From Gnetum montanum (Eukaryota; Streptophyta; Gnetopsida; Gnetales; Gnetaceae), in contig MNCI01025086.1 of assembly GCA_015680685.1 (NCBI GenBank), positions 830,658-894,657 of the forward strand: a stretch of DNA of 64,000 bases. Direction: 5' to 3'. This document shows positions 48,191-60,234 of this stretch, piece by piece. Within the stretch, counting starts at the first letter, position 1; the number at the start of each line of letters is the position of its first letter. Below the pieces are notes generated by a model that worked only from the letters and a program-made list of their open reading frames with translations, had not been told where the DNA came from and searched no databases. Made by a program: the position numbers and the translations under genes.

Positions 48191-48310
48191 TGATGAGCAT
48201 TATTTATAGATTTTTTTCCTTGCATTAACTAGGCCTCATTGATGGGGCCTAGTCGATGTGGTTAGCTACATTGATTAGGCCTAGTTGACATGGCTATTGA
48301 CCACCATTGA
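48191..48310 (-). promoter_or_regulatory. Internal U3-like promoter module before the 3' ORF (element F)
   Basis: On minus there are three GGCCYMATCRA-type motifs (48235-48300), then GTTAATGCAAGG and a clean TATA box CTATAAATA (complement of 48201-48209), about 450 bp before the 3' ORF start at 47751. Spacing and order match both its own LTR U3 and the module of B at 19111-19180. Confidence 0.5.
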
Positions 48311-49734
48311 CCAAGTAAAAACTCAAAAAATATAAGGAGTTTTTAAATAAAATTAGAGTCAAATGAAAGCCCAAAAAGCCAAGAATATAATGAAATACAT
48401 GGAAAGGGTTTGAGAGCTCACAAAAGATGGAGAATGATTGGAGAAATGTATTAAGGAGTACATAGTTGGATGCAATCAATGGGGAATGCAAAATCTTTGA
48501 TTACAAAAATGTTTAAGGCTAAGGAACTTAACTAGTCCAACCAAGAGCTATGCAAGTGGGTCCTCCCCATAGCAAGATTATACCCTTTTTTCCCTTGCAT
48601 ACCCTTAACTAAGGAGTCCATGAGTGCCACAATTGATTAATGATGATGAAAAGCTAAGGACTAAAACCCGAAGAATCTACCTAAGAATTTCAACACATCA
48701 AACTAAGACATTAAACAAAAACATGAAAATTGGAAGTGAGGTGAGTTATGTAGAGCATTTATGGATGAGATAGAGAATGGAATGAATGTCCCAATCATGG
48801 TCACATAAAGTCCCTTATGAATTTCATGGTTAAATGACCCGATAAAATCCAACCTTTTTCTAGACCAAAACCAACCACTTTCAATGACCTCACATTGCCA
48901 CTCTAGAACTAGTCCATCCCCTCGATCCACAAGCATTCTCCCACAGTCAACCACTATTTATTATTTAAGAAGAAGAGAGAATCAAGAAATGAGAAAGGGC
49001 CTTAGTTAGAGGGGACCTTTAGGAATGGATAACATGTCTTTCTAGTCCCATAATCAATGCTTGTAGCCTATTGATTTTATCTAAGGGGTGTGCTTTGAAT
49101 CTCCATCATGTTGTTTTTTTTCTTGAACATTTTATGTTTTTCATGAATTTTTGGATAGGAATCACACCATGCAAAGACTTATTTAACTTTCTATTATTGG
49201 TCAACATGGAATGGTAAGAAATCCATGAAAGCACACTTGCTCTCAAGTAAGTAGAGAGGCACAAAGTGTATTGAGTTCCCTTGAAGTCACACCCTTTTCA
49301 AACCTTTGAATCTTTCCCAAGATTGGAGACTACAAAGGTCATAAGTTCATTAAAATTTTATTCATGAAAAAGGAACCTCATATTTTCAAAATTAGGAAGA
49401 TCATAAATTTGGTGGATGGGTAGATGACATGAACTCACTACCTATTCCATGAAAATGAAACTAGACATTAACAATAAAAAACATTAGGTATAAACCACCA
49501 TTAGTAACCAGCCACATCATCACTAAGTCCTGTCGGCACTTTTACTAGAAGATAAGAAAAACATCACACCAAAATAAGGAAAAATATAAAAAAATTATAA
49601 TTTATTCAAAAAAAAATAAAACATACAAATGATGTTGTCAAACAAAAATTTAGAAAAATAACAAAGTGTTAAAAAAATGGTATAAAAATAAAGAAAGTGT
49701 AAAAAAAAGTAGAAAAAGTGCAGAACCACTCAAT
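48311..49734 (-). other. Element F: noncoding region between pol and the internal module
   Basis: It is homologous to 17541-19110 of B, read on minus. It holds one copy of the hairpin unit (49081-49180). No ORF is supported. Confidence 0.6.
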
Positions 49735-52700
49735 AGATTAGCATGGATGGCCATCTCCCCCATGACTAAGTTGAATAAAATAATCCAAAAGATTAAGCAT
49801 GGTTGTCCATTCGATGAGGTGTTGATTGCACTAGCTTGCATGGGCTCATGGAAAGGTTTTATTTGTTGCATGTTAAGCAGTTGTTTCTTTTGTGGTCTCT
49901 TAGGTTTGTAGATTAACATCCCTAGAACAAAAGGTTTCTTAAATGATATAAGGCCTTTCCCACAACCTTTGGAACTTAGTTCATTGAGATACATGTATGG
50001 GGTCCTAGTAGAGAACGTTATCTCTAGGTTGAAATTTTACTTTTCTTATCCTAAGGTCATGGCATTGTTTACTGAATGCTTTGTGCACTTCATTAAAGGA
50101 TAGAGCCACCAATTGATTCACATATAGCATATTAAGGTTTTCAATTTCTCTTTTTATGCTAGGATTAGGTCAAGTTCAAGGTCACAAGTTGTTGAAATGT
50201 ATAGAGCTCATATTAAATTGGTAGAGTTGGTAATTTTTTGTACACTAGCTCATAGGGAGAGTAGCATATAGGGAGTTTTCATGTTGAGCATTATGACTAG
50301 AGGGAATCATTAAATTTTATGCTCCAATCTCTCCTATATTTGCTAATTGTTCTTGTTAATATTTTTGTGATCTCCCTATTGGTAACCTGACCAATGGCTT
50401 GGGGGTGGTAGGATGTTGTTAATTTATGCCCAACCCCAAAGCACTTGTAAAATGAGTAATAGTATCAAAAATTAGTGCACATGGCATTCCAAACCTATTT
50501 GCAACATTTTGTTGTATAAACTGTGTAGCAGTGGACAATGTATAGTTGGTGATAGTTTCTAATTCTACCCATTTTTTACAATAGTTAACAACAACTATTA
50601 TGTATGTTTTTCCATTTGACATGGATGTGATGGGATCCATGAAATCTATGCCCTAGATGTTGAAGGATTCTAGTGGTTGGATCCACTACTGAGGTCTCTC
50701 CATTTGAGTAGTCATCTCACCATCTTGTTGACAGCATTCACAAGAGAAAATAGATTGATGGGCTTCCTTGAAGATTGTTGGCCAATAGTACCCTATCATT
50801 AGGATTTTAATGATCATGTGTCTCTCTACATAGTGGCCCCCACAAGGACCCTGGTGAGCATCTTGGAGAATGTGTAGTTGGTCAACATCAAGAACACACT
50901 AATGAACTAGGCCATTGGCACACATCTTGTAAAGGTGTCCATTAATCTCCATGAAGCATTTGGCCTAATGAAGAAACTATTGTTTCTTCTGGTGATCTAA
51001 CTCTTGTGGCATTTCTTGAGTAAGAAGACAAGTGAGGATGCCATTGTACCATTTTGGTTTAATAGACATTTTTTTAATTTATTTCACCAATAAAGAGGAA
51101 TTTATTAGAAATTAATCAGAGAGTGGACTCTCATCTTCTTTGTTGTTCAATTGTAACTAAGACAAGTGATCAAAGACCACATTATCAATCTTCTTTTGAT
51201 CTACCATTGTAAGATTGAACTGTTGTAAGATCACCAACCACCATATGACTTGGGGGTTCACTGTTGGTTTATTCATTAGGAAGTAAATGACAGTATGGCT
51301 AGTGTGTAGAAATACCTTATATTTAAGCACATAGTACTTGAACTTATCCAAAGCATACAGAACAATCATAAGTTATTTCTTCATTATGGTGTAATTGAGT
51401 TGTGCTTCCACAATGCTTCAACTTGCACAATGGATGTAATATGGAACTTTCTAATCATCCAACTATGTAAGCGCAGCTACCAAGGCATAGTTTGATGCAT
51501 CTATCATTATGTGAAATGGATGAGATCAATTAGGTGCACGTAGAATTGGAGTTTCTACAAGCTCCTCCTTAGGCTACTAAAATGCCTTTTTTCATTCCTT
51601 TGTTCATATAAAAGGAGCATCTTTCTTTGTGAGCTTGACCAATGGTTCCACAATCTTAGAGAAACTATCTATGAATCATCGATAGTAGCCAGTGTATCTT
51701 AGGAATGAATGGACATTTTTAATAGTTTCTAGTTGGCAAGTTATTTCTTGGATGACCTGAATCTTTTTAGGATCCACCTCAGTCCTTTCTTGAGAAATTC
51801 TACACCCTAATATAATGCCCTCTTGGAGCATGAGATGAATCTTTTGCTAATTTAGTTGAAGATTAGTTTCCATGCACCTTTTAAGCACTTGTTCAAGGTG
51901 ATCCAAGGCTTGCTCGAATGTAGTGCCATAGGTAGAGAAGTCATCCATGGAGACTTCCACCTTGCTACCAATTTTCTAGTGAAAAATACTCAAGACAAGG
52001 CATTGAAAAGTTGCAAGGAAATTACATAGATTGAAGGGCATCTTACAATATGCAAAAGTTCCCTAGGGACTTGTGAATTTTGTCATGGACTAATCTTCAA
52101 GTGCAATCTAAATTTGGTTATAGCCACTATAACCATGCAAGAAGGTATAATAGCAATGCCCAAAAATAGTGTCCAACACCTGGTTAACAAATGGCAATGG
52201 AAAATGCTCTTTGAATGTTGTCATGTTTAACAGTTTGAAATCAATATAGATCCACCATTTGTCACCTTTCTTTGGCAAAATTACAAGTGTAATAACCCAC
52301 TTGCTATTTGAAATTGAATAGATGAACCCTACCTTGAGGAGTTATTCAATTTTCTCTTTGACAATCTACTTCAATTTGTGGTTCAGCCACTGCTGCAATT
52401 ACCTCTTTGGCTTCATGGTTGAATTGGTATAGATGTGATGTTGGCGTTTCCTAGGATCAATCCCTGTGAGTTTGGGATTTGACTAAGAAAAGGTTGTTAG
52501 CCATTTGTTGACCACCTTCAATAGCATCCTTTTTTGCTCAGGATCAAGGTTGGCATTAATTATCACTAGCTTGCCATTTTTTATAAATGAATATTTTATG
52601 CCAGTAGGTAGAGTTTTCAACTCTATGGGCTCTTATTTAAAAATTTTAGGGGTTTACAACTCTTCCCAATTGTTTCATTAGGTTCATCATTGAAGAGTTG

Positions 52701-53409
52701 GTGATGAACTTGCTTCATTTCATCCATGCCTTCAATATAGGCATAAGTTAAGCTCTTAGTAGGTTTCATGCAAAATGTGTTTCTTTCAAAATTAGTTGTT
52801 AGCCACTAGGTGCCCTCCTATTTTATGGTGGCTACATTTAGGCACTTTTGAATTTCTAATTCATATACACAATATTTGCATGCTTTGATTGATGTGCTTT
52901 TAATATACTAGAGTTTCTGTACGTGATGCATAAAACTCACTTTTTCTTAATCTTTCTAAATGCATTTTCCTTGGGATTTCCAAGGAAAGATATCTAATGT
53001 CCATTCATGCATCAATAATGCTCAACCAAGCCCTTACCATGATGATTGGGAAGTACCCCTTGCAATTGTCAACTTTAATTACCAAGAAATTGGTAGGATA
53101 TGACTACCCATAAATAATGGTCATAATGTCCTCCACTAGTCCCAAAGAAACAATGATGGATTGATCTACCAACTCTAAATGGATGTTGCTCTTCTTTAGA
53201 AGAGGTAGGATCTATGCATTGTACATTTTATGGAAAATCAAATTAACTCCAAAACCTGAGTCAAGAAGAGCCTTGCATGGCTTATTCCTAGCAATCTGCA
53301 AGTAGATAAGAAGACTTCTAGGATTAGCTCTTTTTCTAGGAAGGTTGCTAGTCTTGATTAAATCAAATACAACATGGGTTAACATGAATGTGTGGGTCTT
53401 GGAAGGCAT
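49735..53409 (-). pseudogene. Element F: pol pseudogene
   Basis: Read on minus. The start MPSKTHTFMLTHVVFDLIK at 53409 lies just before the protease, whose ALLDSGFGVNLI site is intact (DSG at 53254-53262). RT covers about 51700-52420 with catalytic SMDD (Asp codons 51940-51945), so the usual Phe before MDD has become Ser. RNase H-like sequence is at about 51157-51640. Integrase is at about 50300-51000 with acidic residues in GIDFMDP (50644-50646) and LIFDTITHF (50464-50466). The segment that is GQAEVTN in the family reads GQVTN, so two codons including the catalytic Glu are deleted near 50386. The end (49735-49994) is LFNLVMGEMAIHANL. Confidence 0.86.
49750..49770 (-). other. Polypurine-tract-like motif at the end of pol (element F)
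   Basis: On minus, CTTAGTCATGGGGGAGATGG has the same form as in B and C. Confidence 0.4.
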
Positions 53410-53959
53410 TTGGTTTGAAGGGCTATCAAAAGGAATGAAGAAGATATAGGACGACCAACTGCATAAGTAGATGAGGGCTTAGTAGGGCTATTGGTTCAAA
53501 AGATTGGTATTTTATGGGATTTAGGTTTCAAAAAACTAAACTAAGGCCCTAGCTATAAGTTAACAAACCTAATAGCATTATGATACTGTGATTGTGCTGG
53601 AATTTTTCCTTGCATGGATGGAGCAGGTGGTAATTGGGTTGAGCGTGGAGGAGCATGTGTTGAAGGATGAGGAGTATGATAGGACTATGAGGTTTTCCAT
53701 TTATTAGATGGAGGATGAATTTTGTAATACTTTGGAGGGTTGAATTAATGTTGAAAAGAAGTGTGATTATAAGAGTCATAGGGAAAAATTAGTTTCTTGT
53801 AAGGGTACTACTACCGTAGTGGTGGCATCCCCCACAACTCTAGGTGTTGCCACTATTGATACTACTCATACAATTGTGGTGTAGCTCCAGTTGGATAATA
53901 AGCCTATTGTTGGTAGTGGAACTACCTTGGGTTTCCTTGAAGATAAGGCAACCTTCTAG

Positions 53960-55772
53960 GTCCTTGCCTTCATGCTAGTCTAGGATTTAGAGCATACATT
54001 TTAGATTCTTGTAAGTGTGACACAATAGGAAAACATCCATTGGGATATTCATATTGGTAGATGTCACACCCACCATCACCATATGATTTTGACTCCACAA
54101 CTTATTCTACTATTGCATCCTTACACTTATCCCTTTGGTAGGCACATTCTGCTTATTTCCTTCTTCTATGGTCATGATCACTACCTTGTTCTTTGGATTC
54201 TTCTAAAATATTCAGAGTAGTTTGAAATTTTTCATCCAAAGATTCCCACATTTCTTCAACATTAGCTAAAATTTTAGATATATATTTTTAAGTTGGCAAG
54301 GTTTTTCATTGCACCACCTCATCAAATGGTGCTTCCCCCTCATTGTCATAGAATCATACCTCCCTTTTTTAGATGGAAGGATCCTTTTTATATTCCATAG
54401 CTTTTTCCCATTTTCTCAACTCATCTTCTTCTTTTGAAACTTGCTTAATTAGTCTTTAAATATAATGGACTCTTATTTTTGAAAGTCTCCCTTAGATGTA
54501 GACCCCAAGAGTTCATCTCATTTTGGATCGAAGCCCATCTTTGCCACTTCCATTAAGAATAACCATGGCTAAGACATCTTTGCAAAAGGGAATAATACCT
54601 GCCAATGGCTATGTCCAAGGCTTCATGTGTTCCTTATTGTTAGCCTTATATTTTCTTTCTCAAATTGGGAATTCTAGAGTACGTTTTATGTTTTTCATTG
54701 AATAGCTCAGTTATTGTACTCCATCTACGAATTGATTCCAACTCCAAGGAGTGGTACCAACTTTCTACTTCTTTTATGAGTATCGTAGGGAATAACTTAA
54801 GTTTCTACCAATCATTTTTTATGTTTTGTAAGGCATAGGCATTATGAAAGGCCTAATGATGGATCTATGAATCTAAGTTATATTCCACCTCAAACCTAGG
54901 GATATTGTTCATATCCCACCACTTATTCTGCTATCATTCACATGCCTAGTTGGGATCTTGAGTACGTTTGTAATGTTTAACATGCTTTGAGTTTCCAACA
55001 AAGTTTCATTATTGTCATGATTTTTATGATGCATATAATGTTCCCTACTACCCCTTCAATCATGACAGGGCATATGACCATTATCCCACCATTCACCTCC
55101 ATCATAGTTTTGTTCCCTACAATTTTGATCATATTTGGAGGAGGAAGAAGAAGATGCAGATGAAGAGGATGAAGATGGAGGAGGATTGTCACCACCATGA
55201 TGTTTTCCACATTCTCTATGCTTGTCACAAGTACAATCATCAAGTTTTCTACCATCATGATGCTTTCCCAAGCCCCTACCATTACTCCCACTTTTATTTG
55301 AAGCTAGATTGTTGATAGTGAAATGAAAATTCAAGTTCAAGCCCCCATCACCAATGTCAAGGGGTGTAGAATCTTCATGTTGGAAACCCCTAGAGGGAGG
55401 ATCCTTATTATCATTTTGGTTTACTAGGAATAAGGGGTTGGTGAAGCATTTCCCTTTCATAGCTTCCTTGTACTAATCTCATTTGCATTGTATTTCTATG
55501 GAATAGCAATCTTGATAGTCATGATCCTACATAATGTATTCATCATGGAGGTCCTATATGTCCAACCTCTTAAGAGTTTGGAGTAGCATCCTAGGAATAG
55601 ATTAGTTGGGAGGCAACCCAACATTGTCGTTCATATCTCTCCATTGCAACTACTCATCCTGATGCAAGATGAAGGTGAAATTAGGTATAAACCCATCTGA
55701 ATGAATGTACATCATCTTTAATTCTTGAGGCACTAACAGTTTTGAATAATCATGCCTTTGAGAAGAAGATAT
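53960..55772 (-). pseudogene. Element F: gag pseudogene
   Basis: Read on minus. The start codon position at 55772 is ATA, where B has ATG, followed by the same Ser-Ser-Ser codons. PNFTFILHQDE lies near 55660. The open segment 55056-55460 is Asp/Asn/His-rich and ends in a run of about 15 Ser/Ala residues. The capsid-like region lies around 54700-54870, and the C-terminal YEYPNGCFPIVSHLQ-like end is near 54000-54050. A Pro/Gln/Tyr-rich linker (53440-53960) joins it to pol. Confidence 0.8.
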
Positions 55773-55914
55773 TTTGAATTAGACAAAAATTTAGTGTGCT
55801 TAAATTATAATTGTAATTATTAATTTTTTTGAATGATTGCAACCTTAGGATTCATTCCAATGATCTTAAATAATATTCACTAAGTCTTAGAAAATGCATG
55901 TATCAACCTACAAA

Positions 55915-55932
55915 TCCCTAGCAATGATGCCA
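55915..55932 (-). other. Element F: primer binding site, tRNA-Asp type
   Basis: On minus, TGGCATCATTGCTAGGGA lies one base inside the 5' LTR. It matches 13 of 18 bases of the Athila-type site, and all five differences are transitions. Confidence 0.75.
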
Positions 55933-55933
55933 A

Positions 55934-56825
55934 TGATGAGTGGCATGTAGACACTACATCCAACCATACAAATCACTAAGCGTTCATGCCCAATCTAGTT
56001 GAATTTTTTGGACTTATAGCCTTCTAAGTACACTAGTCTCTAGGAAGTGAAACTGATAGTTGGAATCGTTGTCCTCCAAATTACACTTGTGAAATGCAAA
56101 GGTATGGTTAAGTGCAACTGAGGCATATGTTTTTTATCATTTTTATGTTTTTTTTAAGTCAACTAAGGATAAAGAATAATGAATAAAATAAAATAATCAA
56201 ATTACTAATTTAATCTAACTAGCTACACCTAACTAATCCTAATATAACCATCCATTCTTACTTACCATAAACATCTTGAACACATTTAACGCTACTGGGT
56301 TACCAAATGTTAAGCATTACTAGGAATACCAAGTGCTAAGCATATGCTTAAAGTTGTTGTACTTATGTGCTTGATTAATTTCTTATTTAGGCTAGCTTAA
56401 TTTATCTTACTTTTGCTTAATTACTTAAAGCATTAAAGGAAATTACATAAAAAAATTAGATGCATAAATAATTAATTAATCTATTTCAAAGTGCTGCAAG
56501 GCTTATTAGAAAGTTCATCTTTATTATTGCACACATTGTCGTGCTTAAGTACAATAGTTCTCAAATAAATATTTGTACACTCTTTGACTCCTATTAGAGG
56601 CTCTAAGAAAAAATATTCTAACATTTAAATGAAAAAACTACAAAAGCTCTACTAAAACTATGACAAAAGATTCTCATAAACATGGTAGGTGAGCATATAT
56701 TTATACACAAAAATAGACATTACATCGATGAGGCCATGTCAATGGGGCTATGTATATGAGGCCATGTTGATGGGGTCATCTCGACAATGCCTCATCAATG
56801 GAACCCAAGAAAATGTGACTCATCA
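55934..56825 (-). repeat. Element F: 5' LTR
   Basis: On minus it starts TGATGAGTCACATT at 56825 and ends CCACTCATCA at 55934. The TATA box GTATAAATATATG is the complement of 56694-56706. U3 motifs of the CCTCATCGATG type precede it. It is the direct partner of 44803-45698. Confidence 0.92.
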
Positions 56826-56830
56826 TCATC

Positions 56831-57721
56831 CAAGGAAATGAAATTGTGTTTGATGTTAATGTCTCACTAGTTGTTGGGAATCCACAAGCATTCCATTAAT
56901 GGATTTCACAAGAGCAAGAAGGATCAAGCTTATCTCCTACTGATGGTAGTGATTTCATTGCATAAAGCACTTGACTGGTCTTCTACCTATGTGAGTATGA
57001 ACTGTACAAGCTTTAAGATTTGATCATGAAAATCCTTTTTCACCTTACCTCAATTGTGCCTATTTGTTTGACCTTGTAGTAAGCTATTTATATCCTATTT
57101 TTAACCTCTGTTTTCTAGTTTTTGGATTATGGGAATGAGTAAATTTAATATTATGATGTAATTTCCATGAATTTGGATGTCATCCAAGATAAGATTTTAA
57201 TATTTTGATCTTCTTTCCATATTTGTGACTTGTTTGGTTTGATCCTTAGCTGGATTCTTATAATTATGTTTTATATTTTTTCTTCTTATTCTTTCCATTT
57301 GCATTGTTTATGTGGTTCAAGTTAGGTATCTTGTAACTCAGTCATTAGAAAGTACACTAGTTCGAGTATGAACTTTGTAATTTTGGTGGTTCTTTAAATT
57401 ATTTTCACCTTTTTTTTTACTTACCCATGCACACCTTGATTTCATAGTTGTAATTATGTTTCTCTTGTGTCCCTAAGGATTATACTTGTCATTGTTTCTA
57501 TGATTATTTTTTACAATGATAATATAATGCCTTGGGGATCTCACTTGATTTTTAGCATTTTCATAACTCATCATGTTTAGGAGATTATGCTTAGGATTCT
57601 ATAGGCCTACTTGGAAGGAAAATTAAGGGATCTTAGTACTTAGTCGATGATCTTGTAAGAGAACCACTAGTCTTGAAAGAATAGGAGGAATAACATCAAT
57701 CACAAGATCCAACACTTGTAC
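56831..57721. other. Spacer between elements F and G
   Basis: About 890 bp without a recognised ORF, LTR end or domain. It may be the continuation of element E beyond the insertion of F. No 3' LTR of E is recognisable. Confidence 0.45.
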
Positions 57722-57726
57722 ATGAG

Positions 57727-58322
57727 TGATGAGTGGCGAGGTACCCCTACACTCAACCATATGAATATGAGCATTTCACACATAATTCGGTCGAATTCCA
57801 AGGACTAAGTGCTTATGCGCCTTTTTGGAACAATAACAAGTTGGTTAATCATTGTCTTTTCAAACTTACTTGTATGTCATAGTTGTATGGTTAAGTAAGC
57901 TTGAGGCATATGATTTTTATATCTTTTATGTGTTTTATATCCTGTGCTAGTAAGGAGGGGGAGAGAGATGACTAAGTAACTAATCTAATTTAACTACTCA
58001 TTAACTAAGTTCTAATTACTCCTAACACCAGTATCCATTCCCACTTNTTTATTACCGTACACAAAGTATGCTTAGGTACACAATGCTCAAATAAAGATCC
58101 ATTCTCTCTATGACTCCTACTGTAGGCACGTAGAAATAATTCTAAATCTAGGGGGAAATGGCAAGAGTTTGACTAAGGGTCTAACTATCTAATGTGAAAA
58201 CCATGGGCATTGCCTCTTATTTATAGGTAAGGAGACAAACCCCGATATCCAGTATTCAACATTGCATGGTTTGATCCAATATCATAGACATGGTATCACT
58301 ATCCCGAGATCACGGTTCATCA
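57727..58322 (-). repeat. Element G: 3' LTR with an internal gap
   Basis: On minus it runs from TGATGAACCGTG at 58322 to GCCACTCATCA at 57727. The TATA box is the complement of 58217-58226. At 58047 a single N stands where the LTRs of B and F have about 300 bp between the TTACCGTACAC block and the poly(A) region, so the copy looks collapsed. The U3 resembles the inverted fragment at 225-365. Confidence 0.8.
58047..58047. other. Single N, likely collapsed gap
   Basis: The second lone N of the window, again inside an LTR and again at a place where sequence expected from related LTRs is absent. Confidence 0.65.
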
Positions 58323-58334
58323 TACCCCCATAAC
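58323..58334 (-). other. Element G: polypurine tract
   Basis: On minus, GTTATGGGGGTA immediately precedes the 3' LTR. Confidence 0.7.
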
Positions 58335-60234
58335 TAAATGAAAACTTGTTCTTGAGTTCCTTGAAAAATATTGGGAAGGTATGGGATTATTGACTGAATG
58401 ACCATTGACAGTGGAACGGGGTGATAGAATCAATGTGCTCGGTGAATAGATCAACAATACAATACATGACAACATTAGTGTTCATGACCACTGAGGTGAA
58501 CACTATACATAAATGACACCTAGCCTTTATTTGGTAGCTAGAAGAGAAGGAGAGAGAGAAAGAATAAGGCATGTTGCTACTAATGCCAAGATTGCACCTT
58601 CTGTTGTTTATCCATAGCTATGCCACCAATCTTGCTCCTTTCGTAAACGCTCCAGTTCTGGTCCATCTTGAGTGTTTCCTCTAAGCCTAGTCCCTTGTTG
58701 TATGATCACCATCTACACACACAACATAGACATAAATGAGCAAGGGAAGATAAATTACAATGTAGTTGATACCTTGCCTCAATGTAAGATGCCTTGGCTG
58801 AGTTGTGGTTATGGCAGATACTGATTCTAGAGATTTAACAATGGTGACTACCTAAGGTGTAGGGGTTAGGAAAAATTAAAAAATTTATGTGAGGGGCCCC
58901 ATGACTAATAGCAAACCTATGGTATCGATAGTATGGAAAAAGATAAATAATAAGAAAGATGGAGAAAAAGCAACAATGACAATTCCAATAAAATGGATGT
59001 CATGGATGGGGATGAAACAAAAAATTGTTGATTGTAGGAAACGTTAAGGAAAAGAAGTTAACAAATGCACCCAAAAAGGAATGCCAGTAGGTCCTCCCCA
59101 AAGTAGGCTCATGCCCTTGATGCCCTGATAGACTCATAAACCAAAGAGTCCATAGTCTATAGGAATGTCATTTGGAAGAAAGAGTTAAAAACTTACCCAT
59201 AAGAACTTACCAAGGAAAAACAATGCATCAACCAAGATATAGACTAATGATAAAATTGGTAATGAGGTGAAAATGGAAAAGAAAGGTGAAGAGGAGAGAA
59301 TGGAATGGAAACCCATGAACAAGGTTGTGTAAAGTCCTTTGTGTATGTTTTATGATTAATGTGATCAAGTAGAACTCATACAAAATCTAAGCTCAACAAA
59401 CCACATTTAGTGACCTCGCATCAACACATTTGACCAACCTATCCTCTTGAAGTAAAAAGAATGTTTCTATAAAGAGTCACCACCATTCTGAGGAGAGCAA
59501 GATAGAGAAGTAGGAAGTGAGAAAGGGCCTTGGTTAGAGGGAACCTTCAGGCATGGGTAACATGTCTTTCTAGTTCCATAACTAATGCGTGTAGCCCAAG
59601 TTTATTATTTTGTCTAAGGGGTGTGCTTTGAATTCTCACTTTTTTTATGTTTTTTGCATGAGAACCACACCATGAAAAGACTAATTTTTATGTACTCAAC
59701 TTCTAGAGATTTGATGAACAGTCAAAATGGTGGAAAACCCAAAGAAAAAGCATGCAAGCAGTTAAGAGAATAGCTAGCACAACTGCATCATATCCCCTTG
59801 AAGTCATACCCTTTTCATCCTGTGAGTCTTTCCTTTGAGAAATACCCAGCCACCAATTCGTTAACAATTTTATTAAAGAAATGGACTATACAGTTCCAAT
59901 CCAAGGGAGACTATAGGATTTTATGGATGCATGAACGACGTGGACTCATGGCTTGTTTAATCAAAAGAACCATACCTTAATATCAACACCATAATTAAAA
60001 GGTAAAACCCAAACATTAGTAATCAATATGGTATTATTCATACCACCATCATGAACACTTATTGGGTGATGAAAAAAATAAAGTAATTACACAAAGAAAT
60101 GGTAAAAATATGAACGATGGTAGAAGAAAAACAAGAAGGATTAAAGAAATATGCAAAACAAAAATGTGCAAAATAAAAATGTGTAAAATAAAAATGTGTA
60201 AAAAAATTTAGAAAGAACTATGGGCCTTCAATGG
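58335..60234 (-). other. Element G: 3' noncoding region, 3' ORF missing
   Basis: It contains one hairpin unit (59613-59678) and a block at 58790-58860 like the sequence just before the 3' ORF start in B and F (GGCTGAGTTGTGGTTATG). After it only a short charged stretch remains before the polypurine tract, so the 3' ORF has been deleted. No TATA-bearing U3-like module was recognised. Confidence 0.55.
60151..60203. repeat. 15-bp minisatellite at the end of element G pol
   Basis: Three to four tandem copies of a unit close to AAAATGTGTAAAATA lie just past the end of pol. In B and C the same place is a T-rich run without a clear tandem array, so this expansion is specific to G. Confidence 0.75.

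Larger units (their letters stand above)
44803..56825 (-). mobile_element. Element F: complete Athila-type element with 3' ORF, minus strand
   Basis: About 12.0 kb with LTRs 55934-56825 (5') and 44803-45698 (3'), and an exact target duplication TCATC (44798-44802 and 56826-56830). Primer site, gag, pol, a U3-like internal module, 3' ORF and polypurine tract all follow the layout of element B, to which it is closest. Its coding parts are broken by stops, a lost gag start and a short deletion at the integrase active site. It is inserted in the tail of element E. Confidence 0.92.

Noticed and set aside
54977-55291. Minus-strand open frame rich in Met, Val and Ile
   Set aside because: It overlaps the gag segment 55056-55460 in another frame. 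The Ser/Asp/His-rich frame is the one shared with B and C.
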